Part shown: positions 45,969 to 57,968 of the stretch, piece by piece | How positions within the stretch are numbered: position 1 is the stretch's first letter | Layout of the letters: each line of letters begins with the position of its first letter | NCBI GenBank assembly: GCA_033977485.1 | Contig: CM066983.1 | Span: 113,002,605-113,066,604 of the forward strand | From: Hydrangea macrophylla | Taxonomy: Eukaryota > Streptophyta > Magnoliopsida > Cornales > Hydrangeaceae | DNA: 64,000 bases | Direction of reading: 5' to 3' | Program-made: the position numbers and the translations under genes | The notes under the pieces: model-generated | Database searches by the model: none | Told to the model about the DNA's origin: nothing | The model's input: only the letters and a program-made list of their open reading frames with translations

Positions 45969-46078
45969 CTATCAGATATAATGAGAACTACTATGTTGTA
46001 GTAGTAGTTGGAGAAGTTTTTCTACATGGCAGTCACACAGAGTGTCGACATACACTATCAAGGGCCAGATGGAGTAAA
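45969..46078. repeat. Block shared with 26366-26476
   Basis: Direct-orientation copy (ATAATGAGAACTACTATG, GAGAAGTTTTTCTA, GGCAGTCACAC). Starts just after the CACTA end. Confidence 0.8.
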
Positions 46079-46562
46079 TTTGACCACCTCAAATGCAACT
46101 TACTAATTTCTCTCTTGCCAGTTGCTAAACCTCCAACTTTAAATTCTGCATCCGCCTTTGTACATGCAGTGCTATGGTTTTTTGTTTTGGTGTTTTTTTT
46201 TTTTTTTTTTTTTTTGATTTGATTTTTTGTGTCACTGTGGATCCTCAATATATTCAAATCACATAGTGGCGTCAAAGGAGTATGACTAATGAGAGAATTT
46301 ATTTGCGTTAGGAGCCATTTTGGAAAAACACAAAAACCAGTTATGCAATTTTTCTTGCACTAATTCTATAGACTATAGTAATGTTTCGATTCACTTCTCA
46401 ATCAATTTTGGCCCAAACTTGTTCCCGAGATTCAGAACGTGTATCTTAAACTGTTTGGATAAAATTAAAGCAGCACTTGGGAACCAAACGTCCTGTTTGA
46501 TTGAAGCAATCCAAATGTCCTTTAGTCACAAATTCACAATATAATGCACGAAACAAATTTTA

Positions 46563-47471
46563 CGGCCCGTTTGGTTCATGGATTCTTAAGGTGGATTTTG
46601 ATTCCACCTGAAGATTACTAGTAATCTTAAAATATATCTTTGTTTAGTTCATGGAATATTTAATGAATTGTGGGTCTCACTGGATTTAGAATCCACCCAA
46701 AGGTGAAAAATATGGTGGATTCTAAATCCTAGCTTGGAGGTGGTATTCCTAAGGATTACTGGGATTTTGATTTACTTTTTTCATAATACCTAAACTAGCC
46801 TTTATTAGACTATTAAACAAACAGATAATGTGATCAGAAGAAATTTATGATTATAATTATTATTATTTTCTAAAATGAGATTGGTAGATGAGATTGTTTA
46901 TGATGATTTCTTATGCTTGAAACATTATATATGATGTTAGTTTAATGACTGAATTCAAATTTTAGTTGCTAAATGTTAATTATTGAAAAGTCTATATGAT
47001 ATTACAATAGCTACATATTTGGCATATTGTGATTTGTACGTTAGACTCTATACATGTTTTATGCTTAAAAATATAATGTATCTTTTGTTATTATTCAAAA
47101 ATATTTTATAACTACATGTAACAATTTAGACTCATGTTCATGTCTTAATTACTCTATTAATCTCATTTTTTATGTGTCATTGATTTTTAAATTTATACCA
47201 GTCTTTTTTTTAATCACCCTCAATTTTTTAGGGTTGACAATTTGATTTTAACTCATACATTCTTTTAGCCTTCAAGTGTAGCTTAGGTATTTAACAATAT
47301 TTTCATTTCATTTTCCTTGACCCAATCAAACACTGGATTATAAATCCAACTAGAATTCTATTGTGAACAAAACATTCTGTATGAATTCAGATTCTTGGTA
47401 AAATAATTACTGGTATTATGATTCCTAGTAATCAGACTCCACCTAAAATAATCCGTAAACCAAACGGGCCG
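46563..47471. mobile_element. PIF/Harbinger-type non-autonomous element (909 bp)
   Basis: Ends CGGCCCGTTTGGTTCATGGA and, complemented from the right, CGGCCCGTTTGGTTTACGGA, with TTA on both sides (46560-46562, 47472-47474). Subterminal ACTAGTAATC and GGTGGA motifs are also inverted. No transposase. Confidence 0.92.
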
Positions 47472-47474
47472 TTA

Positions 47475-48736
47475 GTTCTAACAAAATTTTCTAATTTCCA
47501 TGGTGCCCTTATGATTAGGGGTTCAACTAATGCTTCATGGAGTAGATATCCTTATTGTGTGGGAGCATGTACCGAATCTAAAATTACTCTTAAACTAAGC
47601 ATTTTGTCAAATCAATACAATACTGATTAGTCTCATTTCATGATCAAATATAGAAATACAAATTCAAATCTACATATGTAAATATACATATATGTGTGTG
47701 TGTATTTATAAATGTATGAAGTAAAACCAAATTTTGGTATACAAATCTTAATTTGCAGTTGATCATGACCTAAAATTTTCAACTGAAAAAGACCGCTTAC
47801 AGACGGCCAAGAGAAAAACTCTAGTACTGGTTCTATAAATATAAAGTGAATGACAAGAAGACAAACATTAAAAATTAACTTATTGTTAGACTTTCCTCAC
47901 TTTAATAACTTAAATTCATGAAAAGTTTTATATTGTTAGACTTTTCTAACTTATTCACCAGCTAGCCAATAGACATATGTTGCTCGCATTATCATTTGTT
48001 TTGACAAAAAAATGTAGATATTTCATCATTTCCGGAAGAAAAAAAATGCAGATACTTTATTCATTTTATAATTTATTTGTTTTGACAGAACGGTAGATAC
48101 TTTTCATGATTTTAGTTCATTTTGTAATAAATTTTAGTATCTATGGTACCACAAGGTGTCACTATATTTTGTAAATTTTAGTATCTAGGTACCACCACCC
48201 ATTGCCATATCATTGACACCATTGTTAAAGTATTTAAAAATTAAATTTGAAATTCAAATTTAGTTCGGAAGCATTGCATTACTCGTCATCAAATAATATG
48301 AAATGTCAAGCTACTAATTATAACCACCATTGTTTAATCAAAGTTTACCAAATCCAAATTAAAACACGCATGCATATAATATATATATATATATATATGC
48401 TAATCAATTTTTTTCCCTATTTCTAAATTGTTGTACACGATGAATCAACATGTACCAAAAATTTAAATGAAGTGCAAACACAAAAATCACGTTTGTGTTT
48501 AATCATTTACTTATTTTTTAAAGTCCAAATAAAAATTAATCAAAGTCAAATTATGTGTTCAGTTATCGCAAGCTTATAGTACTAACTAATAATTCTAACA
48601 CCAATTACCAAAATTTATGTGAAATGCAAAGACAAAAATCACGTTTTCTGTTAATGAAACAAAGTAATCGTTTATTTATTTATTTTAAGTACAAATAAAA
48701 ATTCAAATTCAAATGTTGCTCAGTTAATCAAAAGTT

Positions 48737-48782
<46 letters not shown>

Positions 48783-49807
48783 GAGAAGGAACAAAACTCC
48801 ACATTGGAGCCTATTATTAAGAGTAGTTGGCGGGACAAAATAAAATGTGCATTCACGTATTTGGAATCAAACTTCTAATCCAAATGCTTGACACAAATGG
48901 CACACTTGCACTATTCTCAAAAACAAGAAAACAGAAGAGGTTCTCACGCCAACAGTGATAAAATTTTGATCCCCCAAATGAACAATTTATTGTGCAACTT
49001 AAAGAGAACTTTTTGCAATTGAATCTGATTGGCAAACTAAAACTCACGCCATCTTGGTTGACTTCTTCTTTTTAGTCTATAATCACTTATGAATTTCAAA
49101 AGCTAAATTGAAACTGCTTGGCAAACCAAATTTTACAATTTAATCGCAAAAAGATATGGGTTAAATGCATAAATTTGTGATTTGACAGCTTTTGACCAAC
49201 AATAATTTCTTGTGATTGAATTGCAGACGTAGAAGTTGTGCCAATCCACCCAAGACCTATGCAGAAACTCAAAACCGACCGCCCACAATTAATCCTAGTA
49301 TATTTGTGAACCACATCTTATTAAGTGGAGTAATGATTCATGCACATAAATTGTGCACACAAAGATCTGGGCCATTAATTTCGGTGGGTTCCATGTATGT
49401 AGGCATGGATCCCACCAAAATAAATGACACAGACTAGCTATTTCTTGTTTTTTCCGTAGTCGACAATGTGTTCTGAACAAACAAAAAAATGGCGCCAAGG
49501 TTTCATAATCCTCTGATCTCACCGCACACTAAGGACCTCTCAAGTCTCAATTAGACAATCAACAATACAAAAAAAAAATTTAAAAATAAAAATAAAAAAA
49601 CAGTATAAAAGTGATAATAATAAAACAAACAATGACAATAAATAAGTTCTGCCGGAGAGCAACCCCTCCAATGAGGTCTTAGATCTTTACCTGCCGTGCC
49701 GTAGCTTTGTCCAATTATATAGGCTCAAACATAAGTGATGGTATTGACATCTTAAAAGTTGACATAAATTAACATTTTTGTATATAGTTATATATAGACA
49801 CCAGAAA
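47475..49807. other. Intergenic AT-rich sequence
   Basis: No gene seen. 48470-48690 contains two diverged copies of a block with CAAAAATCACGTTT and TTAATC; 48738-48786 is a (GA)n tract. 49340-49440 has a MITE-like CAAAGATCTGGGCCATTAA segment. Confidence 0.45.
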
Positions 49808-49818
49808 CTTCACTAATA

Positions 49819-50012
49819 CCAAGAGACAGTTAGTCTAAGTGAAAGGGGCTTTGGCTGCTTAAGCAAGGGTCTCAAGTTCGAGTCTTTGTGTATGCAAAAA
49901 ATTATCTTGGGAGAGGTCCCCACTTCGGTGCCCGACAGTACTTCGAAGGATTAGTCCTGGACGGAAGGCCTGGGGATACCTTGGAAAAGAAAACACCAAA
50001 AAAAAAAAAACA
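49819..50012 (+). mobile_element. tRNA-derived SINE (194 bp)
   Basis: The head has pol III-like boxes: a TTAGTCTAAGTGAAAGG box A region and AAGTTCGAGTC box B (about 49874-49884). The body has GGGAGAGGTCCCCACTTCGG and the tail is a poly(A) run. Flanked by an 11-bp duplication CTTCACTAATA / CTTTACTAATA (49808-49818 and 50013-50023, one mismatch). This set of features defines a plant SINE. Confidence 0.85.
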
Positions 50013-50070
50013 CTTTACTAATATAATGCACTCCCTCTCACATACAGAGTTCTTTTTAGGGTAATACTTA

Positions 50071-50223
50071 GGACACACCCAAATACACAACCTTTGGGAC
50101 ACAATCTAATTAATGTGCCTATATCTCTCCTGTGTCACTGTGGGGTCCAATGACATCACAGGAGAGACATAGACACACATTATTTAGATTGTGTCTTAAA
50201 GATTGTGTGTTTGAGTGTGTCCC
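50071..50223. mobile_element. MITE of the GGGACACA family
   Basis: Left GGACACACCCAAATACACAA, right complemented GGGACACACTCAAACACACA. Centre GTCACTGTGGGGTCCAATGAC. Relatives at 19430, 28245 and 61063. Confidence 0.8.
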
Positions 50224-50420
50224 AATCTTTACTCTTCTTTTTAATAGGCATGTATGGACTTAGATATGTGTTGCGATGACTGGACCAAAATCGATCAGGC
50301 AAACTATCACTCAATGTGACAATCTACTTAGACAGAGACAATAATTACGGTCCAAGAATCATATTTTTGAAAGTGTTAAATGTATATTAACTGTCTTTCT
50401 TGCCAATTTCTAACATACCA

Positions 50421-50451
<31 letters not shown>

Positions 50452-50452
<1 letters not shown>

Positions 50453-50757
50453 GCTTTGTTTGGTTTATAAATTAGTGAAGAAAACGAAAGAAAAAAGTAT
50501 TCAATTGTTTGGTCACTACGGAAAATAGGGATGAAACATAAAGGAGAAGAAAACAAAGGGAGAATCAAATTGTTTTTAAATTTTGTGAGTCTGTTTCCTC
50601 CATTTTTCTTATGTTACAATAAAATTTTCAAAATTCTTTATTTTCAATGTTATCTAAACATGAAAGAAAATACAAGGAAAAACACAAGAAAACTAAATTT
50701 CTTTTGTTTTTATTTTTCCTTCTTTTCTTTCAATAAATCTACAAGCTAAACAAAGCC
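50452..50757. mobile_element. MITE with GGCTTTGTTTGG-type ends
   Basis: AAGCTTTGTTTGGTTTATAA at left; complement of the right end TTGGCTTTGTTTAGCTTGTA. Interior with GAAAAGAAAGGA-type blocks inverted around the centre. Related to 51658-52015. Confidence 0.7.
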
Positions 50758-51308
50758 AAATATTAGGGATACGTATACTCACACAACATAAGGAGAGAAC
50801 GATACCTACTAAGAACTCATTGGAATTGAGTTTTGCAAAACCAACCACTAGATTAACCATTTCAATGTTTATGATGTTGGGATGCTCCAGAAAAAGACTT
50901 ACTAAATTATGTTTTGTTAAAAGGTTACTCGTCAAGACAATGGAAAATGTGAACATGCTTTCCAAAACATTTTATGTCAAAACAAACATAGCGCTGGTCC
51001 TAATGTCGGAGGGAACCAACTATTATCCAGAAAAAACCATCAGAAATCATTACGCCTACTGTGCTGTAAGAACTGGACTAGAAAGTCTAAAATATTACTA
51101 GTCACCACTGCATTGAGTTGCACCAAGGATGAGCACCAACAAATCACATATCATTTATACTATCAAAAGAAAATGAAAAGCAAGATTTACATTATATGGT
51201 CCAAAAATCTGCAATATGTGTAAAAGACCACATACCCATTTGCACGACCATTTATATGTAGTATGTACCAATAAGACTTGATGATGTTTAACAGCTTATA
51301 AATACATT

Positions 51309-51450
51309 ATCCTGTTCACAACATGTTTAAAGTAGAATCCATAACAAAGGCTTAACATCCTGCAACAATCTTCTTTTTTATCCTGTTTACAACATGTTTA
51401 AAACAGAATCCATAACAAAGGTTTAACATCCTGCAACAATCTTTTTTTTT
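51309..51450. repeat. 71-bp tandem duplication
   Basis: Units start ATCCTGTTCACAACATGTTT (51309) and ATCCTGTTTACAACATGTTT (51380) and both end CATCCTGCAACAATCTT. Confidence 0.85.
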
Positions 51451-51657
51451 TTTTTAAATATCTATTAACCCAATCTACGCTTATTTCAAAGGCTACATGG
51501 TTCCGTTGGAATGAGAGAAATGGAGAGAAGAGAAAGGACCACTTTCTCACCATTTTCTCTACAAGAATTTTAATGGGTAATGTACAAATCCAATATCTAA
51601 CTCAGAACAAAAGCAATATGATGATGTGGAAGACGATGCCAATTGAAGTAGTCCTAA

Positions 51658-52015
51658 GGCTTTGCTTGGTCCTTGGATTTAGCGAGGAAAAGGAAAAGAG
51701 AAAAAAATCATAGAGGAAAGCATTTTCCTTTGATTTTTTAACAAGAAAAACGACGAGGAAAATATGGGGAGAGAGAGAGAGAGAGAGAGTAAGTTGAGAA
51801 AAAAGATTAAACGCTTTGAATGTTGTGAGTCATTTCCCTTCCTTTTTTTCTTATATTACAATACATCGTATATATTTAATTTTTCGTGATACTTGATCCG
51901 CGAAAAATTAAAATATATACGATGTATTGTAATATAAGAAAAAAAGGAACAATTTTCCTTCTTGTTTTCCTTTCTCCTTTCTTTTCCTTCAATGAATCCG
52001 CAAACCAACAGAGCC
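51658..52015. mobile_element. Tourist-like MITE with a long internal palindrome
   Basis: Ends GGCTTTGCTTGGTCCTTGGA and, complemented, GGCTCTGTTGGTTTGCGGAT, flanked by TAA (51655-51657, 52016-52018). The interior has a 46/47-bp near-perfect inverted repeat (51841-51886 and 51901-51947; one base indel) around a 14-bp loop. Confidence 0.82.
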
Positions 52016-52018
52016 TAA

Positions 52019-53029
52019 ACAAATCTTACCCAGAGCACACCTTCCCCTTAAAAAACTCAAATCTCAACAAAACACAGAGAAGTACTGGACAGATTTCAAG
52101 GTCCAAAAGCCAGCCTTCGTCTTTCCATACGTAAATTGATCAAACATACAATTACCAATATATATATATATATATTCGTCTACATACGAGCTTATAAAGA
52201 TTTTTGTGATTTTATATATCTATACCTCTAGCATATAGAATCCCATCTTTAAAATCTCCATTACTCGTTCATATACGAGTAAAATCAAAACAAGATGGTA
52301 TCAAAAGCTAAGATAGTTAGAACTCCTACCATATCCCCAGTCCTTGCCAAACTAGGACTTGTGGTGTGAGCGAGTCCGAGGGAGAAACCTAAGTCGGGGA
52401 GAAAATCGTACTTCCTGCGTATTTGAAGCGGTGGATTTCCTCTTCACGCCATGACTAGTTTTAGAATTGCTCCCAACTTTGCCTGAAAGATGGCACCAAT
52501 ATTTTGTTTCAAAATTCATCTATAAAAGAGACCATTCGAAATTCTCACCGTGTAACACAATTGCCAAAAGATTAGCATTACTCATGACTTGGCGGTACCA
52601 AACAAATCAAAATAATGTTGTCACACAACAACAGCGTGATCAGATCACTAATAAGTAATAACCACCCTTCAGCAAAAAAAATAAAAATAAAAGAGGGTAA
52701 TAACACGAGATTATGCAATAAAAGTTTGTTAGAATAGATATGTCGATTGAAACGGATGCATAATGCGAAAAACATGTCCCAAAAATAGTGTGTCCAAGGA
52801 CCCCAGCATGTTAGTCATATTTACAGCTTAATTCATCGAACTTCTGTTCTCACACTTAATTGAATAAAAGAAATCTGTAAAATGTGGCTGAAAATTTGAT
52901 GTCACACTCCATCAGAGTGTATGTAAACTAAGAACGGTCCTTTATTTACTGAGGATAGAAACAATAAGATTGAGATAAATAAATCCAAAGAGATCAATAG
53001 ACCAAAAAAGGGGAATATATATATATATA
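52019..53029. other. Intergenic, no gene recognised
   Basis: TA microsatellites (52160, 53017) and unassigned sequence. 52290-52480 has a stretch with GGTATCAAAAGC and CGAGTCCGAGGGAG that could be retroelement leader, but no element could be delimited. Confidence 0.4.
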
Positions 53030-53166
53030 TATATTGTTGGAATTAGGGGATTTTATCCCGGATTTTATTTTGTTATTTCTTTCCTTTTCTTCTTTATTTA
53101 CCTTGTAACAGTATATATACTTTGGGACGTACACTAATAAAATTATCTTTTCCCCAATCTTCTTTT

Positions 53167-53179
53167 TGGTACCAGAACC
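53167..53179 (+). promoter_or_regulatory. Copia 3 primer-binding site
   Basis: TGGTACCAGAACC, a two-base variant of the initiator tRNA-Met site, directly after the 5' LTR. Confidence 0.75.
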
Positions 53180-53655
53180 ACACACACAAGTCAACACCAC
53201 CACCACAGCCTGCGCCGCAACCCACCACCACCACAGCCTGCGCCGCAACCCCTCACTCCTCACCCACCCCTCCGCAACCACACCACCACCCTCAGCCACT
53301 GCGCCGCACCCACCCCTCCGCAACCACACCACCACCCTCAGCCACTGCGCCGCAGCCCCTAGGGCTTCTCCTTTGTGCGGCGCAGCTTCCCAAGCATTCG
53401 GCTTGGTGTTGCAGCCCCTTGGCTGCTCCTGTGCCCTTTTCAGGGCCTGTTCGTGATGTGCTAAAAGCCTGTATTGTGCTCTCCGTCTTCAGTCTAGGTG
53501 ACTGAGTTTCCGGTTGCCCCCGTCTTTCGCCGAGTGTCCGGCCGTGACCGAGTTTTCGGTTGCTCCTGTTTTCTGCCGAGTTTCCGATCGTGCCTGTCGT
53601 TACTACAAAATCAGTGTGAGTATTCCAGCATGCTCTGTCCATCCTTCTTTGCATC

Positions 53656-54630
53656 ATGGTTGATCCCAGTAAGGATGTTATTACTACTCCTGTTGCTCAT
53701 TCGGATCTCTCTTTGTCCCATCCAACTCCTGTTCACCGAGTCACTAGTGTTCTGCTGAATGAGAAAAATTTTCACGCTTGGTCTAATTCTTTTCGTCTCT
53801 ACCTTGGAGGCAAACGAAAAATTCGGTGGTTCCTTAGGAAGGAGGAAAAACCCGCCAAATTTGACCCGAAGTTTGAGGAGTGGTTTACCGATAATTGCAT
53901 TATTCTGGGCTGGATGTTAAATTCGATGGATGAACGGATCTATAATATGTTTATGTATCATAATATCGTTCATGGGCTTTGGACTGCTTTAAAGAAGATG
54001 TATGATCATGCACATTCTGAGTCCCGCATTTTTTTAGCTCTACCAGGATATCTCTCATGCCTCCCAAGCTACTTTGGGACTCTCTGTTTCTGATTTCTTT
54101 GGATACCTGCAGACTCGGTGGGAGGAGTTAGCCCAGTATGAACCCATCACAGATTTACCTAATGATGGAAATGTCGAAGTCAAGCGGCTTGACCGTCGTC
54201 GTACCTACCGGTTCTTGATGGCCTAAAGCCGGAGTTCGATGCCCTCTGCACTCAGATTCTGAATACCGTCCATATGCCCTCTTTATTTGAGGTCTTTGCC
54301 ATTATTGATGGTGATGAGAGACGTCGTCGCCTACTATCTGTTCCTGATTCTAGGCCCTCTCCTCCTCCTGTTCCTGACCAGATGGCCTTTCCGACTTCTT
54401 CTAGTTCTCTGCCAGGAGGTAATCGTCCTTACTGCCAGAATTGTCGTACGCCGAGTTACTCCATAGATCATTGTTTCACTCTTCATCCAGAGTTGAAGGG
54501 GCAATTTACTCGGAGTCGTCCTGCTGGTCGTGGCACTGGCCGTGGCCGGGGTGCTCCTCGTACAAGAGCGGTTGTTGAGATGCTTCCTCCTCCACCCGAT
54601 TATGGTCAACTTCAGTTTCAGATTGCTTAG
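53656..54630 (+). pseudogene. Copia 3 gag (frameshifted)
   Basis: 53656-54093 opens with MVDPSKDVITTPVAH and has LLNEKNFHAWSNSFRLYLGG (gag N-terminal block). The frame shifts near 54060. 54274-54630 carries the CQNCRTPSYSIDHCFTLHP zinc-binding segment and a Gly/Arg-rich tail (AGRGTGRGRGAPRTR), ending at a stop. Confidence 0.85.
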
Positions 54631-54648
54631 CTTCAGTCTCATGTAGGT

Positions 54649-55003
54649 TTGGGAGCTCCTCCCTCATCCACTGGCCCCACGGCCGCCATTGCTGAAGGTA
54701 CTCCTACTGCTCTTCATGGTAAGTCAAGCCACCCTACTTGGATTCTCAATTTTGGTGCAAATACTCATATGATCAGTGAGCTTTCTGTGTTTACTTCTCC
54801 TTTTACCTCCACTAAACAGTCTGTAGACTCTGTACGCATCGCATATGGATCTAATCTGTTGTCAGGGTGATGCCCAACTATCCCCCGACATTACCCTTTC
54901 ATTTGTGTACTATGTTCCTAATTTTGCTTTTAACTTGCTCTCTGTTAACCGCCTTGTCAAAGATCATAACTGTGCTGTAGTATTTTACCTCATTCCTGTT
55001 ATT
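54649..55003 (+). pseudogene. Copia 3 protease (inactivated)
   Basis: The protease motif reads WILNFGANTHMIS where active copia proteases have WILDSGA(T/S)xHM. The catalytic Asp is Asn and the next Ser is Phe. The frame stops at 54870. Confidence 0.8.
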
Positions 55004-55739
55004 TGCAGGACCTGACTACGAAGAAGATTTTTGGCAACGGGTTTGAGCGTGACGGCCTCTACTACTTTGGTGATACTTTGGTGTCAAGGACGTTCTCTAG
55101 CCTTCAAGCTACCGAGTTACCCGCTTTTAATAATTTTGTTTTGCCCGACTCAAATAAATATGTGTTTTCAATTCAAACTTTAGATTTGTGGCATGCTCAC
55201 CTACGCCATGTCAATTTTCAATATTTATGTTGGTTGTTTCCTCCGTTAAATAAAGCTTGCAAGGATTTCCATTTAAATGCGTGGTTTGTGAACTGTCAAA
55301 ACATACTCGCACTCCTTATATTCCTCGCATGCAGCGGGCACCTAGTGCCTTTGATCTTATTCACTCCGATGTGTGGGATCCTTCCCCCATCACATCCATG
55401 TCACAACACCGATATTATGTTACATTTATTGATGATTATACTCGTTGTACTTGGGTTCATCTTATGAAAAAGAAATCTGAAGTTTTCTCTCATTTTAGAA
55501 ATTTTCTTCAAATGTTTAAAACTCAATTTTATACTATTGTGCGTAATATTCGGTCTGCTAATGGTAGGGAATATATAACTGATGAGTTTCGGGCCGAACT
55601 AAATAAAGGGGGGATTCTTCAACAACTCACTTGTCCTTATACCGCCGAACAAAATAGGGTGGCCGAACGTAAAAATCGTCATCTTATGGGTATGGTTCGG
55701 TATATCTTACGTGGTATGGATGTTCCCAAGTATTTTTGA
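55003..55739 (+). pseudogene. Copia 3 integrase (frameshifted)
   Basis: Pre-integrase text (LDLWHAHLRHVNFQYLCWLF) in one frame, then 55257-55739 with FDLIHSDVWDPSP, YVTFIDDYTRCTWVHLMKKK, and the PYTAEQNRVAERKNRHLMGM block. A stop follows after DVPKYF at 55737. Confidence 0.88.
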
Positions 55740-57120
55740 CATTTTGATGTCCTTATTGCTACTTACATTATTAATCGTACTTCTAGCCGTATTCTACAAG
55801 GTCAGGCCCCGCTTCATGTCCTTAAGCCTAGTAGTAGACTCGTTCTCATTGTTCCCAGGGTTTTTGGGTGCACCTGTTTTGTCCAAAATCGCAGCCCTAC
55901 ACGCACTAAAATTGATGATAAGGTTGTCCGGTGTGTTTTCCTGAAGTATTCCTCCATGTCCAAAGAATATCGTTGCTATGATCCTGTCACACGTCACTTG
56001 TATCACTCTTTGAATGTTACCTTTCTAGAAACGGTTTCTTTTTTTTTTTACAGGTGCTTCTTCCGCTTCGAAAACTCCAGTAGAGCATGTTGTGGATGAT
56101 ATCTTCGTCCTTCCTCGTCCTGTGCCTATTCTTGAAATACCCAGTGACACTTTGCCTTCGGTCATTACTACTAACCCGTTACAGGTGTACTCCCGTCGCC
56201 CGCACTCTCCGAACCCCATGCCAACATCTTCTCCGGAATCAGGTATCTCATCTCCTCCTTTAGTCTCTGATGTTGCTCCTCCCCGTTATCCTAATCACAT
56301 TCGTCGTCCTCCTTCACGTTTTATTCTTTCGAGTAGTACTAACCATCCAATTTTTAAGTATATCTCTTACTAAGGTCTGTCAATACCTTTTAGTTCTTTC
56401 ATTCATGCAGTTGATTTTGTCTCTATTCCTCGCTCTGTTCATGAAGCTTTCCAGAATCCAAGGTGGGTGGCTGCTATGAAAACAAAAATGAGTGTTTTTC
56501 AGGACAATCAAACTTGGGAGCTTGTCTCTCTCCCGGATGGTGAGCGTACAGTTGGTTGTAAGTGGGTTTTCAATGTTAAGTATTTGGCAGACGGCACCAT
56601 TGACAGGTATAAGGCCTGTCTTGTGGCTAAGGGCGTCACATAGGTTCCAGGTAAAGATTTTGGTGCTACTTTTGCTCCGGTTGCTAAATTGACCACAGTC
56701 TAGGTTCTTGTTTCTCTTGCTGCTTCCTATTCTTGGCCTCTCCAACAGCTTGATGTCAAGAACGCCTTTCTTAATGGTGATTTGTCTGAAATTATCTATA
56801 TGGATCCCCCTCCTGGTTTTCGGGCTCAGGGGGAGTATTTGAGGAAAGTATGTCGCCTCCGAAAATCACTTTATGGATTGAAGCAGTCTCCTCGTGCATG
56901 GTTCAGCCGGTTTAGTAATGTGGTGCTTACTATGGGATTTACTCGATGTCATTCCGATCACACTTGTTTCATTCGTCGTAATTCGAAAGGGCAATGTATC
57001 ATTATTTCTGTTTATGTTGACGATATTATTATTACAGGAGATGATGCGTCTGATATTGTTCAAGTGAAGCGTTCTCTTGGAATGTCGTTCGACATTAAGG
57101 ATTTGGGTCCTTCGAGGTAA
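55740..57120 (+). pseudogene. Copia 3 reverse transcriptase (frameshifted)
   Basis: A degenerate linker (56092-56373), then RT fragments. Clear motifs lie in 56782-57120: YMDPPPGFRAQGEYLRKVCR, LYGLKQSPRAWFSRF and SVYVDDIIITGDD (catalytic YVDD). In-frame stops at 56641 and 56701 and after DIKDLGPSR. Confidence 0.88.
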
Positions 57121-57968
57121 TTTCTTGGTATTGAGGTGGCCCGGTCCCGCCAAGGCATTTCGTTATCCCAACAGAAGTATTCATTTGACCTTCTCCAAGA
57201 TACGGGGATGCTTGGATGTAGACCTGCCTCTTCTCCTATGGATCCAAATCATAAGTTGACTGCTGAATTAGGAGAACTTTTACCAGATACTCTGTATATC
57301 AGCGTCTTGTAGGTCGTCTCATTTATTTGACGAACACAAGACCGGATCTAACTTTTGTTGTTAGTGTTGTGAGCCAGTTTATGCACTCACCACGTACTTT
57401 ACATCTCGATGTTGTTTATCATATTCTCCGGTATCTCAAGACATGTCCTAATCTTGGTCTTTTCTTTAAGATAAGAACACAATCAGGTCTCTTCTGCTTT
57501 ACTGATGCTGATTATGCAGGTTCAAAAGGTGATAGACGCTCCACTTCTGGTTTTTGTACTTTTCGAGGTTGTCATCTCATCTCCTGGAAAAGTAAAAAGC
57601 AAGTTGTTGTCTCACGGTCTTCTACTGAGGCCGAGTACCGTGCCATGGCTCAGGGTTCATATGAACTCATATGACTTCGTTCTCTTCTTGATGAGTTAGG
57701 CTTCCTAGTGGTGGACGCATCTACGTTATTTTGCGATAACAAGTTTGCTATTATGGTATCATCTGATTCAGTTCTTCATGAGAGAACTAAACATATAGAG
57801 GTTGACATCCATTTCATTCGGGAAAAAGTTCGATCAGGAGTCATCACACCGAACTTTGTTCCTTCATCAGATCAGACCGCTGATATGTTCACTAAGTCCG
57901 TTGGTCTAGCACTTCTACAGTCGTCTCTTGGCAAGCTTGGTCTCGTCAACATCTTCGCCGCAGCTTGA
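57121..57968 (+). pseudogene. Copia 3 RNase H region (frameshifted)
   Basis: 57327-57674 has TNTRPDLTFVVSVVSQFMHS, LFCFTDADYAGSKGDRRSTS and SRSSTEAEYRAMAQG; 57708-57968 has CDNKFAIMVSSDSVLHERTK and HIEVDIHFIREKV, ending FAAA just before the polypurine tract. A stop at 57672 separates the two. Confidence 0.88.

Noticed and set aside
46033..46275. 80-residue minus-strand ORF
   Set aside because: Contains a poly-Lys run from a T tract and no recognisable domain.
49831..49890. Functional tRNA gene
   Set aside because: Only the box B is convincing; no cloverleaf fits, and poly(A) plus target duplication mark it as a SINE.
53166..53505. Pro/His-rich ORFs as a real protein
   Set aside because: They lie in the copia 3 leader between primer site and gag, and contain a duplicated CCACCACCCTCAGCC stretch.
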